Shown piece after piece: positions 33,657-42,168 of a stretch of DNA of 64,000 bases. Source of the stretch: GCA-2737665 sp044344795 (lineage in GTDB: Bacteria; Bacteroidota; Bacteroidia; Palsa-965); the NCBI GenBank assembly GCA_044344795.1, contig JBIJCF010000001.1:109849-173848 (forward strand), written 5' to 3'. Below the pieces are notes generated by a model. It had not been told where the DNA came from, searched no databases, and worked only from the letters and a program-made list of their open reading frames with translations. Each line of letters opens with the position of its first letter. The stretch's first letter is position 1. The translations under genes and the position numbers were made by a program.

Positions 33657-34580
33657 TTATGCGATCAGGAGGTCTGTTAACGCACCTTCCTTCAAGGCAT
33701 ATGACGACATGCGCATGGCAGGCAATTCCAAACGGCGAATTACCAACTCTACCAAAATTGCAGATACCACAATCATATCTACACGCATAGCCACCAAACC
33801 TTTTATTTGCAGCCGCTGTGCACGTGTTGATTGCAACAATTTTTCATGAATTGCAGCGCACTGCGCCAAATCAAATTCGAAACTGGTCGATTCTTCAATT
33901 GTTCGATTTGGATCATGTTCTGCAAATAGCATCTCGGCCAATGATTCAAAAGACCCGGAAGCGCCAATTAACTCCGTCACTTGTAGCTCACGCGCTGCTT
34001 GATACATCGGATTCAAGGTTTCATCCAGGTACTGCTCAATTTCATAAATCTCGTCCTGACGTATAGGATCCGAAGGTTGAAAACGTTGCAACAAACGTGA
34101 TGCTCCAATTTCGAAACTGCGTTTCCACAATAGTCCATCTTTGTCGGCAATTATGAACTCCGTACTTCCTCCTCCAATATCAATTATCAGTGATCGTTCT
34201 TCACGAAAATTCAACGCAGCTCGCACGCCTTTGTAGATGTATTCAGCTTCTTTAGCACCATCAATAATTTGAATTTCTATTCCGGTGCGCATCTTCACAT
34301 CCACGGTGAACTGCGTTCCGTTAGCGGCATTACGAACCGCAGAAGTTGCAAACGCGATAATTCGTTCGACTTCAAATTGCCTGCACTCCGACGCATAATG
34401 TTCCATCGCCTCTAATCCGCGCAGATAGGCATCTTCCACAATTACGCCTTTATTAATGCCGCCTTCACCTAAACGTACCGGGATTTTTTCCGAGTGTACT
34501 TTAGAAAAAAAAGTACCGTGCGCATCCGCAATAAGCAGGTTAAATGTATTCGTACCTAAATCTACAACTGCAACTCTCAT
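33657..34580 (-). CDS. Ppx/GppA family phosphatase
   Basis: This 307-residue enzyme belongs to the exopolyphosphatase/guanosine pentaphosphatase family (ASKHA fold). The N-terminus VAVVDLGTNTFNLLIAD is the phosphate-1 motif, FATSAVRNAANG is the conserved second block, and LIIDIGGGSTEFIIAD near 135 the phosphate-2 motif. Only the two ASKHA domains are present; the C-terminal HD-like domain of E. coli Ppx is absent. It lies 3 bp after an ABC permease gene, suggesting co-transcription. Whether it acts on polyphosphate or pppGpp cannot be told. Confidence 0.88.
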   Translation of the reverse strand: MRVAVVDLGTNTFNLLIADAHGTFFSKVHSEKIPVRLGEGGINKGVIVEDAYLRGLEAMEHYASECRQFEVERIIAFATSAVRNAANGTQFTVDVKMRTGIEIQIIDGAKEAEYIYKGVRAALNFREERSLIIDIGGGSTEFIIADKDGLLWKRSFEIGASRLLQRFQPSDPIRQDEIYEIEQYLDETLNPMYQAARELQVTELIGASGSFESLAEMLFAEHDPNRTIEESTSFEFDLAQCAAIHEKLLQSTRAQRLQIKGLVAMRVDMIVVSAILVELVIRRLELPAMRMSSYALKEGALTDLLIA

Positions 34581-34583
34581 TCA

Positions 34584-35951
34584 CTACCCCCGATAAAACA
34601 TCCATTTGCCCAATTCTTTCCAGGAAATTTTCTTGCCATACATCAAAATTCCTGTACGATAAATTCGTCCGGCAAGCCAGGTGAAGAATACAAATGATAC
34701 CACAAGAATGAACATGGACAAAAACAACTCCAACACATAAACACCACCGTAAGGAATGCGCATCAACATTACAACAGGAGATGTCAGAGGAATCATGGAT
34801 AACCATTTTGCAATGGTTCCGTCCGGATCATTCAACACAGCGCCGGAACTGGCGATTGCAATGATTAATGGAATTGTAACGGGCAACGAAAACTGACTGG
34901 TATCCGAGTCGGTATCAGCAGCAGAACCAATTGCTGCAAACAACGCTGCGTACATCAAATAACCAAAGATGAAATAAAACAAAAATGCAGGAATTAAATT
35001 ACCCCATGGAATAGACATGATGGTATCCATGGTTTGTACGGTGCTGTCAGTAATCTCAATATTCATCAATTTACCCGCGCCGGGATTTACAGGCATTCCG
35101 GTATTGGCATTTCCTGTAAGTTGCGTTAAGTCAGTTTGCTTGTCCTGAATTGCACCAACTACGGGAGTAATAATTAATAATGACAATAAAATCCAGATGG
35201 AAAACTGGGTAATACCAACCAGAGTTACTCCGATTATTTTCCCCATCATCAGCTGGAACGGTTTCACAGAAGAAACAATTACCTCAACGATACGAGTTGT
35301 TTTTTCTTCAACTACACTTCTCATAATACGTACGCCGAACATCAAGATGTACATATAGATGATCATCCCGAATGCAAGTCCGGTAAATGCTTTTACAGTC
35401 GAATTGCCAACGGTGCCTTTGATTTCATTTAACACCGCGACTTTACGCAATGCGTGTTCCATCACGCCGGGATCAATTTTATTCACCTGCATAATGTCTT
35501 TCTGCACTTCTTTGGTTAAAATAGTTTGCAATAAATTGAGAGTGTTGAAACCGGGTTCTTTGCGAGACTTCAGAATTACTGCCAACCCTTGAGAATGCAA
35601 TTGCGCAGTATCTCCTCCGCCCATAAAATTCTCAGGAATGTATAATACGCTGACGCCGGACGAATCTTTATACAATGCCTCTACCATGTCTAGCTCTTCA
35701 TAGACGTGATTATAATTGAACTTTAGGTTTGCAGTGTCCTTAAATACATAGGCATATCCCAAAGAATCGGGAATACCACTGGCATCAACCACAACAATTT
35801 CGCGCGACGCACCGGGTTGTCCGGCCAATAACGGCGGTACAATAAACAATGCAGCCCACAATACAGGAGCCAGAAAGCACATCACGATAAAAGTTTTGTT
35901 TTTAACGTGTGTGAGATATTCTCTCGATATAATGATCCAGGTCTTACCCAT
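34584..35951 (-). CDS. ABC-2 type transporter permease (NatB-like)
   Basis: This 455-residue membrane subunit has one N-terminal transmembrane helix (about 20-42), a large extracytoplasmic domain (45-185), and five or six further helices from residue 190, the ABC-2 layout of NatB. The cytoplasmic loop MRSVVEEKTTRIVEVIVSSV is a strong marker of this family. A polar stretch at about 275-310 lies in a second extracytoplasmic loop. It follows the ATPase gene after 2 bp and probably exports an unknown substrate, as NatAB exports sodium. Confidence 0.88.
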   Translation of the reverse strand: MGKTWIIISREYLTHVKNKTFIVMCFLAPVLWAALFIVPPLLAGQPGASREIVVVDASGIPDSLGYAYVFKDTANLKFNYNHVYEELDMVEALYKDSSGVSVLYIPENFMGGGDTAQLHSQGLAVILKSRKEPGFNTLNLLQTILTKEVQKDIMQVNKIDPGVMEHALRKVAVLNEIKGTVGNSTVKAFTGLAFGMIIYMYILMFGVRIMRSVVEEKTTRIVEVIVSSVKPFQLMMGKIIGVTLVGITQFSIWILLSLLIITPVVGAIQDKQTDLTQLTGNANTGMPVNPGAGKLMNIEITDSTVQTMDTIMSIPWGNLIPAFLFYFIFGYLMYAALFAAIGSAADTDSDTSQFSLPVTIPLIIAIASSGAVLNDPDGTIAKWLSMIPLTSPVVMLMRIPYGGVYVLELFLSMFILVVSFVFFTWLAGRIYRTGILMYGKKISWKELGKWMFYRG

Positions 35952-35953
35952 AA

Positions 35954-36919
35954 CTATTCGGTGTAATTACTTCGTGTTCCCAAACGTTCTGCTGTAGCTT
36001 CTCTTCCCTGAACTGCTGCGATAAATATGTCATTCATTGTCGGCAGAACTTCAGTGAATCCGTGTACTTCTACTGCGGGCAGCACAGCGGTTAATAGGTT
36101 ATTCGGAGTGGCATTTCCCAATAAACGCACACGTACTTTGTGATAACCCTCTCCTTCCTCGTGTTTATCAATTAATTCTGCACCTGTCCACATGGCGTTC
36201 GTGAAGCCCATCATATTGCCTTTGAATGATAAATCGTAGGTACGTGATGCGTATTGACGACGAATCTCTTTAACAGGGCCATCCAATACTTTTTTCGAAC
36301 GATTAATCAATGCAATATGATCACACAACTCTTCTACCGAACCCATGTTATGCGTTGAGAGAATAATCGTACTTCCATTATTTTTCAAACGAACAATTTC
36401 GTCCTTGATAATTTGCGCATTAATCGGATCAAAACCGCTAAATGGTTCATCGAGTATAAGCAATCGCGGTTCGTGCAGCACAGTTACAATAAACTGCACT
36501 TTTTGTTGCATCCCTTTCGAAAGTTCTTCCACTTTCTTCTTCCACCAACCTTGCATTTCAAAACGCTCAAACCATTCTTCAATACGATGACGCGCTTCCT
36601 TTTTACTGAGACCTTTCAATCGCGCCAAATACACAGCCTGCTCACCAACTTCCATCTTGCGGTATAAACCGCGCTCCTCAGGTAAATAGCCGATTTGCTG
36701 CACGTGATTGCTGTCCAACAATCGGTCTTCAAACAACACTTTCCCTTCGTCCGGACCGGTGATTTGATTGATGATTCGAATTAAAGTGGTTTTTCCGGCA
36801 CCGTTGGGCCCTAGAAGTCCGAAAATAGACGATTCCGGCACGTCGATACTGACATCATCAAGGGCAACGTGACTGGAGAAGCGCTTGGTAATATGTTGCG
36901 CTGAAAGTAAGATTCCCAT
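35954..36919 (-). CDS. ABC transporter ATP-binding protein (NatA-like)
   Basis: This 321-residue ATPase has Walker A GLLGPNGAGKTT (about residues 34-45), the signature ELSKGMQQKVQ in place of LSGGQ, Walker B LLILDEPFSGFDP and the switch histidine in STHNMGSV. The C-terminal 100 residues form the accessory domain common in drug- and sodium-export ATPases. It is the first gene of an ABC-permease-Ppx/GppA run. Substrate unknown. Confidence 0.92.
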   Translation of the reverse strand: MGILLSAQHITKRFSSHVALDDVSIDVPESSIFGLLGPNGAGKTTLIRIINQITGPDEGKVLFEDRLLDSNHVQQIGYLPEERGLYRKMEVGEQAVYLARLKGLSKKEARHRIEEWFERFEMQGWWKKKVEELSKGMQQKVQFIVTVLHEPRLLILDEPFSGFDPINAQIIKDEIVRLKNNGSTIILSTHNMGSVEELCDHIALINRSKKVLDGPVKEIRRQYASRTYDLSFKGNMMGFTNAMWTGAELIDKHEEGEGYHKVRVRLLGNATPNNLLTAVLPAVEVHGFTEVLPTMNDIFIAAVQGREATAERLGTRSNYTE

Positions 36920-36969
36920 AAGGGAACTAAGTTAGGAGAAAACTACGAGTACACGTAAGTGATGCACTA

Positions 36970-37437
36970 CTACTCATTATGAATTTTACGAAGCTCCGCA
37001 ATATCTAGCTGATCTTTCGGGCGGGCGGTTGCAGTCTTACCTTCAATCAAATGACGATAATGCAAAAACGGAATAGTAACTCCATCCAAACGCACGTATT
37101 GTGCTTGCTCCAAACAACTATCAAATCCATAATGATCAAGACCTTTCACTTGACTCATAATGTCCAAAGGAAAACCACTGGGAAGTTTAACAATTGACCA
37201 ACCGGGAATAAATTGCATGCGTTCAATTTCAGGCAATTCAAGGTGCAACATTTCTTCCAAGGCAGATCTAAGTTGTTTACGATTTCCCAGTTCATCCTTA
37301 ATCCACAAATCCAGATCTTCTGTGAACCGATTATACCCATGAATATTAACAGCAAATCCGCCTATGACAAGATACTTGACCTCATACTTTTGAAATAATC
37401 GAAAAAGTCGAAGTATTTCTTCGTCACCAAAATCCAT
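36970..37437 (-). CDS. Nucleotidyltransferase-fold protein (DUF6036/AbiEii-like)
   Basis: This 155-residue protein has the minimal nucleotidyltransferase motif YLVIGGFAVNIHGYNRFTEDLDLWI: a GGxAV helix followed by the E-D-L-D metal-binding pair. A third acidic residue lies in FPLDIMSQ, and the C-terminus RPKDQLDIAEL is typical of DUF6036/AbiEii-like proteins, which occur in toxin-antitoxin or abortive-infection loci and also alone. It lies 2 bp after a 49-codon gene. I infer a two-gene module of unknown activity, possibly toxin-antitoxin. Confidence 0.75.
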   Translation of the reverse strand: MDFGDEEILRLFRLFQKYEVKYLVIGGFAVNIHGYNRFTEDLDLWIKDELGNRKQLRSALEEMLHLELPEIERMQFIPGWSIVKLPSGFPLDIMSQVKGLDHYGFDSCLEQAQYVRLDGVTIPFLHYRHLIEGKTATARPKDQLDIAELRKIHNE

Positions 37438-37439
37438 AG

Positions 37440-37589
37440 TTACTTGTTTGGTAATCGTTCTGCGCGATCAAACATTCGCTTAACACGAATAAGTCGGAGC
37501 AATACTAGCAAACGTTCTTCAGGAGTTCTTTTTCGAATTTCCTCCAAACGTTGCTGTTCGTTAATGAATACCTCTGACCTCGTCTGCAT
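37440..37589 (-). CDS. Small helical protein upstream of the nucleotidyltransferase gene
   Basis: This 49-codon gene starts at an ATG at 37589 and stops at 37440. The predicted protein starts MQTRSEVFINEQQRLEEI and ends MFDRAERLPNK; it is highly charged and should be mostly alpha-helical. It stops 2 bp before the nucleotidyltransferase start, and TAACTTTC, close to the -7 consensus, ends 3 nt before its ATG. Spacing and helical composition support a real gene and an operon with the nucleotidyltransferase; I recognise no family. Confidence 0.6.
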   Translation of the reverse strand: MQTRSEVFINEQQRLEEIRKRTPEERLLVLLRLIRVKRMFDRAERLPNK

Positions 37590-37597
37590 GTTGAAAG

Positions 37598-38740
37598 TTA
37601 ATCAAAATACTCTTTCATGCGATCGAAGAAACTCTTGTCTTTATTGCCCGGCTTGGGTTTGAAATTGTCCGAATCGCGTAGTTTTTCCAAAGTCTTTTTC
37701 TCTTCGGAAGACAAATGTTTCGGAGTCCACACCTGAATATTAATCAGCAAATCACCTTTCTGATAACCATTAATATCTGGCAAACCTTTACCCTTCAAGC
37801 GAAGCATTTTACCCGATTGTGTTCCCGAATCAATTTTCACACGTGCTTTCACGTCCAATGTTGGAATATCCACCGAACAACCCAATGCTGCATCAATAAA
37901 ACTAATGTGTTGCTCAAAGAATAAATTGTTGCCGTCACGGGTAAATAATTCGTGTTCCTGTTCTTCAATCACTACGATCAAATCACCGGGAACACCTCCG
38001 CGCGGACCTGCATTTCCTTTGCCGTTAACACTTAGTTGAATGCCTTCATGCACTCCCGGAGGAACAGGAATCGTAATTACTTCTTCTCCACGCACTACTC
38101 CATCACCGTGACACGATTTACATTTATCCGTAATTGTGGTGCCTTCACCATTACATGTAGGACAAGGGGCAGCTGTATGCATTTGTCCTAACATCGTATT
38201 CATTACGCGAGTAACCTGTCCGCTTCCTTTACAGGTAGAACATGTTGTTGGCGCAGAACCGGATGCGGCACCGGAACCGCTGCATTTATCACAATTGATG
38301 GCTTTACCTACTTTGATTTTTTTCTCAACGCCGGTTGCAACCTCTTCTAATGTCACGCGCACTTTAACGCGCAAATTAGACCCACGGTTAACGCGTCGTC
38401 CACGCTGTCCGCCTCCGCCAAATCCGCCACCGAATCCACCACCGAAAATATCTCCGAATTGCGAGAAGATATCATCCATGCTGAAACCTCCGCCCGGGCC
38501 ACCGGATGAAGCTCCACCCATACCTGCGTGCCCGAACTGATCATAACGACGTCGCTTTTCTTCATTACTCAACACCTCGTAAGCTTCAGCTGCTTCTTTA
38601 AATTTATCCTCAGCTTGTTTGTCGCCGGGATTTTTATCCGGATGATATTTAATCGCCAGCTTCCGATAAGCCTTTTTTATCTCATCGGCAGAAGCTGATT
38701 TTCCAACTACAAGTATTTCGTAATAATCGCGTTTTGACAT
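37598..38740 (-). CDS. dnaJ: Chaperone DnaJ
   Basis: DnaJ delivers unfolded proteins to DnaK and stimulates its ATPase. The 380-residue protein has a J domain (1-70) with the essential HPD in KYHPDKNPGD, a Gly/Phe-rich linker (about 73-120), and a zinc-finger domain with four CxxCxGxG repeats (CDKCSGSG, CSTCKGSG, CPTCNGEG, CKSCHGDG), followed by the C-terminal substrate-binding domains. All class I DnaJ features are present. It follows grpE after 18 bp; dnaK is not in the window. Confidence 0.97.
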   Translation of the reverse strand: MSKRDYYEILVVGKSASADEIKKAYRKLAIKYHPDKNPGDKQAEDKFKEAAEAYEVLSNEEKRRRYDQFGHAGMGGASSGGPGGGFSMDDIFSQFGDIFGGGFGGGFGGGGQRGRRVNRGSNLRVKVRVTLEEVATGVEKKIKVGKAINCDKCSGSGAASGSAPTTCSTCKGSGQVTRVMNTMLGQMHTAAPCPTCNGEGTTITDKCKSCHGDGVVRGEEVITIPVPPGVHEGIQLSVNGKGNAGPRGGVPGDLIVVIEEQEHELFTRDGNNLFFEQHISFIDAALGCSVDIPTLDVKARVKIDSGTQSGKMLRLKGKGLPDINGYQKGDLLINIQVWTPKHLSSEEKKTLEKLRDSDNFKPKPGNKDKSFFDRMKEYFD

Positions 38741-38758
38741 AACTCTTAAATTATACGC

Positions 38759-39292
38759 TTAAGCGCCTACAACTACTTTTGCAAAGCGAATGACTTTACC
38801 GTTGAGGGTGTACCCCTTCTCCAATTCATCCACCACTTTGCCCTTCAAATCCTCTGATGGTGCGGGAATATTAGTTATTGCTTCATGTAAATCAACATTA
38901 AACACTTCTCCTTTCGCACTAACAGATTGCAGTCCTTTTTGCTGCAACACGGTTCTGAATTTTTGTGCAATCAACTGAACGCCTTCATTCACCGCCTTGA
39001 TGTCTGTAGCATTTTCATTATTTGCTATCGCCCGCTCGAAATCATCAACCACAGGCAGTAACGCCTTGAAAATGTCTTCACCTGCGGTGTTCAGCAAATC
39101 AACGCGCTCTCTTGCGGTTCGCTTTCTGAAATTGTCAAAATCAGAATACAGGCGCAAGAATTTATCATTCGCCACGGCCAACTGTTCTTCCAGTTCCGCA
39201 ATGCGTTTTTCAGTTGCTTCAGAAGGCTCACCGGGCAATGCATCCTGATGATGAACCTGTTCTTCATTATTCAAATTTTGTTCGTTTTCCAT
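38759..39292 (-). CDS. grpE: Nucleotide exchange factor GrpE
   Basis: GrpE releases ADP from DnaK. The 177-residue protein has a charged N-terminal tail, a long coiled-coil helix (IAELEEQLAVANDKFLRLYSD), then FDNFRKRTARERVDLLNTAGE and the C-terminal beta domain with DLHEAITNIPAP and VVDELEKGYTLNGKVIRFAKV, split at the family's GYxLxxxxxRxAxV signature. Together with dnaJ it forms a heat-shock operon. I found no CIRCE element (the HrcA site) upstream. Confidence 0.95.
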   Translation of the reverse strand: MENEQNLNNEEQVHHQDALPGEPSEATEKRIAELEEQLAVANDKFLRLYSDFDNFRKRTARERVDLLNTAGEDIFKALLPVVDDFERAIANNENATDIKAVNEGVQLIAQKFRTVLQQKGLQSVSAKGEVFNVDLHEAITNIPAPSEDLKGKVVDELEKGYTLNGKVIRFAKVVVGA

Positions 39293-39427
39293 ATTCTAAT
39301 GCGCTTTCAATACATTGACAGGATGACAGTTCTTTCACTCATGGCATCCTGAATACTACTTTATTCGGTTGTTACAGGTATATTCAAATGCCGCGCCACA
39401 GGCTTAAAACCGACATTGTGTCAGTAA
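39293..39427. other. Intergenic region between grpE and a terminator
   Basis: About 135 bp upstream of grpE that should hold the grpE-dnaJ promoter. I see no perfect TAnnTTTG box and no CIRCE inverted repeat. Confidence 0.5.
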
Positions 39428-39454
39428 TAAAAAACCCGCTCGAGGCGGGTTTTG
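39428..39454 (-). terminator. Intrinsic terminator after the thioredoxin gene
   Basis: On the minus strand the stem AAAACCCGC/GCGGGTTTT (9 bp, 5-nt loop) followed by a T-run begins 1-2 bp after the stop codon at 39456. It ends the DUF4290-murA-thioredoxin operon. Confidence 0.92.
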
Positions 39455-39455
39455 A

Positions 39456-40103
39456 TCAGTCTTCCTTTCGTTCTGCAGGATCTTTTTTAGCCTTTTTATC
39501 CTTCTTCACTTTCTTTTCCTTTTTGGGCTTTTTCCCGCCCTTCTTATTGTCCTTAATTTTTACTGGATCTGTTTCCAACTGTGTAGATAAGGCTTTCAAC
39601 AACTGTTCTCCACGCAAATTCTTGGCAACAATAACACCGTTACCGTCTATAAGAAGATTAGATGGTATAGAATAGATTTGATAACGCTGTGCTGCCGCGT
39701 TGTTCCAGTATTGCAAATCGCTGACATGATAAGGCCATATTAAGCTATCTTTCTTGATGGCAGCGGTCCATGCGTTTTTCTGCCCGGGACGATCTAGCGA
39801 AACCGAATAAACGGTGAATCCGTTACCATTTACAAATAGCTGATCCTTGTATGTCTTATATGCTTTAACTACATGCGGATTTTCCATACGACAAGGACCG
39901 CACCAAGAAGCCCAAAAATCGATCAACACCATTTTTCCGCGCAACGAAGACAACGGAATAACCGAGTCGTTAGGATTCTTCATTACAATATCAGGTGCGA
40001 TATTTCCAACATTCAAACCAACTACACTGCCGGTTTGTGCAAGTGCTGCAACTGATATTAACGCAGCAAAAATTATAGTATAAAATCTGTTCATAGTTTT
40101 CAT
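39456..40103 (-). CDS. TlpA-like thioredoxin-fold protein with a lysine-rich C-terminal tail
   Basis: This 215-residue exported protein has a signal peptide ending ISVAALAQ and a thioredoxin-like AhpC/TSA-Redoxin domain with the active-site WASWCGPCRMENP (about 68-80) and the cis-proline region YSIPSNLLID. Such proteins reduce or exchange disulfides in the periplasm. After residue 183 comes an unusual tail of about 32 residues, mostly Lys with Asp, Glu and Pro (GGKKPKKEKKVKKDKKAKKD). It may bind acidic surfaces such as lipid A or teichoic-like polymers, but that is speculation. It lies 2 bp after murA. Confidence 0.85.
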   Translation of the reverse strand: MKTMNRFYTIIFAALISVAALAQTGSVVGLNVGNIAPDIVMKNPNDSVIPLSSLRGKMVLIDFWASWCGPCRMENPHVVKAYKTYKDQLFVNGNGFTVYSVSLDRPGQKNAWTAAIKKDSLIWPYHVSDLQYWNNAAAQRYQIYSIPSNLLIDGNGVIVAKNLRGEQLLKALSTQLETDPVKIKDNKKGGKKPKKEKKVKKDKKAKKDPAERKED

Positions 40104-40105
40104 GA

Positions 40106-41410
40106 TTATTTACGGACAATTTCCGCGCCAAGATTACGTAAACGAGTATCTATGTTCTGGTAGCCACGATCAATTTGTTCGATGTTGTGAATAGTACTTT
40201 TCCCTTTGGCAGAAAGAGCTGCGATGAGCAAGGAAACGCCTGCTCGAATATCCGGGGATGTCATAGTTACGCCCTTTAGCGAATACTCACGTCCTAGCCC
40301 AATAACCGTTGCGCGGTGCGGATCACACAAAATAATTTGTGCACCCATATCGATCAGTTTATCCACGAAGAATAAACGACTTTCAAACATCTTCTGATGA
40401 ATTAAAACACTACCCTTCGCTTGTGTAGCAACAACCAGCACAATGCTCAGCAAATCAGGAGTAAAGCCGGGCCACGGTGCATCGGAAATAGTAAGGATAG
40501 AGCCGTCAATAAACGTATCAATCTCATATTTGTCCTGAGCCGGAATAAATAAATCATCACCTCGGCGTTCCATCTTAATTCCTAAGCGCTGAAACACATT
40601 GGGAATAATTCCTAGATGTTCGTATCCGACATTTTTAATTGTAATCTCGGATTGAGTCATTGCCGCAAGTCCAATAAATGAACCTACTTCAATCATATCC
40701 GGCAACATGGTATGTTCAGTTCCGCCAAGATATTCAACACCTTCGATGGTCAACAAATTAGAACCGATCCCGGATATCTTTGCACCCATACGATTCAACA
40801 TTTTACATAGCTGTTGCAAATATGGTTCACAAGCAGCATTATAAATAGTTGTTGTTCCTTCGGCCATTGCAGCCGCCATCACGATATTCGCCGTTCCCGT
40901 TACAGATGCCTCGTCCAAAAGCATATATGCGCCTTTGAGACGTTTTGCTTCTACTTTATAAAATTCGTTTTCCGCATCGTACGTGAAATTCGCACCAAGG
41001 TTTTCGAATCCGATAAAATGCGTATCCAAACGACGACGACCAATCTTATCACCTCCCGGCTTTGGAATATAACCACGACCAAATCGTGTCAAGAGCGGAC
41101 CAACAATCATAATCGATCCTCGTAACGCACCACCTTTATTCTTAAACTTTTCTGAATTGATGTAATCAATATCAATTTCGTCGGCCTGAAAAGTATATGA
41201 TTCCGGACCTAACTTCTCCACTTTAACACCGAGGTCACGAAGTAAATCAATCAGTTTATTGACATCAATAATATCCGGAACCTTGTTGATGGTAACCTTT
41301 TCCGGTGTTAACAGCACCGCGGATAAAATTTGCAACGCTTCGTTCTTTGCACCTTGAGGAACAAGTTCACCGCGGAGTTGCTTGCCGCCTATAATTTCAA
41401 AAGAGGCCAT
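40106..41410 (-). CDS. murA: UDP-N-acetylglucosamine 1-carboxyvinyltransferase MurA, with Asp at the usual Cys position
   Basis: MurA adds enolpyruvate to UDP-GlcNAc, the first committed step of peptidoglycan synthesis. The 434-residue protein has the EPSP-synthase-like fold with KNEALQILSAVLLT at the N-terminus, RGSIMIVGPLLTRFG, RRRLDTHFIGFENLGA and PDIRAGVSLLIAALSAKG. The active-site loop reads PKPGGDKIGRRR: the residue equivalent to E. coli Cys115 is Asp121 (codon 41048-41050). Asp at this place in other bacteria keeps activity and prevents fosfomycin from reacting, so natural fosfomycin resistance of the enzyme is expected. The start overlaps the DUF4290 stop by 1 bp (TAATG). Confidence 0.95.
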   Translation of the reverse strand: MASFEIIGGKQLRGELVPQGAKNEALQILSAVLLTPEKVTINKVPDIIDVNKLIDLLRDLGVKVEKLGPESYTFQADEIDIDYINSEKFKNKGGALRGSIMIVGPLLTRFGRGYIPKPGGDKIGRRRLDTHFIGFENLGANFTYDAENEFYKVEAKRLKGAYMLLDEASVTGTANIVMAAAMAEGTTTIYNAACEPYLQQLCKMLNRMGAKISGIGSNLLTIEGVEYLGGTEHTMLPDMIEVGSFIGLAAMTQSEITIKNVGYEHLGIIPNVFQRLGIKMERRGDDLFIPAQDKYEIDTFIDGSILTISDAPWPGFTPDLLSIVLVVATQAKGSVLIHQKMFESRLFFVDKLIDMGAQIILCDPHRATVIGLGREYSLKGVTMTSPDIRAGVSLLIAALSAKGKSTIHNIEQIDRGYQNIDTRLRNLGAEIVRK

Positions 41411-42072
41411 TATCTTTTCTTCTTTTTCTTTTTCTTACCAAGTCCTAAATTAATAGCAACTTGATTTTGAGGTATTGCATTCTTCGGTAATATTTCGCTC
41501 GTATGCAAGAAGCGGAAATTCTCGCTTACCTTGAGTGAACTCTTCGATAATTCATCCAACTGCTCTACAATAAGCTGATCATTCACAGAATCGCGATTCC
41601 AATTTAAGTATTGCTTTTTCATGAGTTGAGCCAATTGCTCCGTAAACACCTGACGATTTTTAGGATCTTGCTCATTCATTGCTTTACGAATCAAATCCTC
41701 CAAAATTTTACCATAATGGCGATACTTGATGGTATTGATTGGATATGGAACACGTTCCGGCTTCGACTCCAGTTGCGCTTTCTCAGGCTTAGGAAATGGA
41801 GCATCAACATCCAATTGAAAATTTGCCATGATATGTAAATGATCCCACAGCTTATGCTCAAAATCGTTGAACTCTTTCATTTGCGGATTCAAAATTGCCA
41901 TCACACGAACAATTGTTTTGGCACAACGAGTACGCTCGGCTTTATCAGAAATAGCCAAACAGTGATCAATCATTCGATGAACGTTTCGCCCATATTCTGA
42001 AATTGACATATGCGCTAAACCGGTATTATACTCCATCCCGGTAGTATTATTCTTCATTTCTTGCATGTACAA
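41410..42072 (-). CDS. DUF4290 protein with polylysine C-terminus
   Basis: This 220-residue cytoplasmic protein has the Bacteroidota-specific DUF4290: MEYNTGLAHMSISEYGRNV, NPQMKEFNDFEHKLWDHLH, and the YGKILEDLIRKAM block. It is predicted mainly helical with no signal peptide. It ends GLGKKKKKKKR. The gene lies directly upstream of murA, overlapping by 1 bp, an arrangement common in the phylum, but no function is known. The start could be Met1, Met3 or Met6; these differ by five residues at most. Confidence 0.85.
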   Translation of the reverse strand: MYMQEMKNNTTGMEYNTGLAHMSISEYGRNVHRMIDHCLAISDKAERTRCAKTIVRVMAILNPQMKEFNDFEHKLWDHLHIMANFQLDVDAPFPKPEKAQLESKPERVPYPINTIKYRHYGKILEDLIRKAMNEQDPKNRQVFTEQLAQLMKKQYLNWNRDSVNDQLIVEQLDELSKSSLKVSENFRFLHTSEILPKNAIPQNQVAINLGLGKKKKKKKR

Positions 42073-42100
42073 AGGATTAACTGTAATTACAACAGTGATG

Positions 42101-42108
42101 TAAAGGTA
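42101..42108 (-). promoter_or_regulatory. Candidate -7 promoter box TACCTTTA of the DUF4290-murA operon
   Basis: One mismatch to TAnnTTTG on the minus strand, 28 nt upstream of the ATG at 42072; divergent from the box at 42156. Confidence 0.35.
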
Positions 42109-42155
42109 ATGAATTCCATGCAGTCTGAAATGATGAATTAACGGTACTTAACACC

Positions 42156-42163
42156 TAAATTTG
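42156..42163 (+). promoter_or_regulatory. -7 promoter box TAAATTTG of the acyltransferase pair
   Basis: Perfect TAnnTTTG match ending 5 nt before the ATG at 42169, again predicting an almost leaderless mRNA. No clear -33 element. Confidence 0.5.
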
Positions 42164-42168
42164 CCCAC

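Noticed and set aside
38136..38540. 134-codon plus-strand frame rich in Pro
   Set aside because: Antisense of the Gly-rich and Cys-repeat region of dnaJ, which produces long proline-rich shadow frames.
39293..39427. CIRCE heat-shock element upstream of grpE
   Set aside because: No TTAGCACTC-N9-GAGTGCTAA inverted repeat is present.
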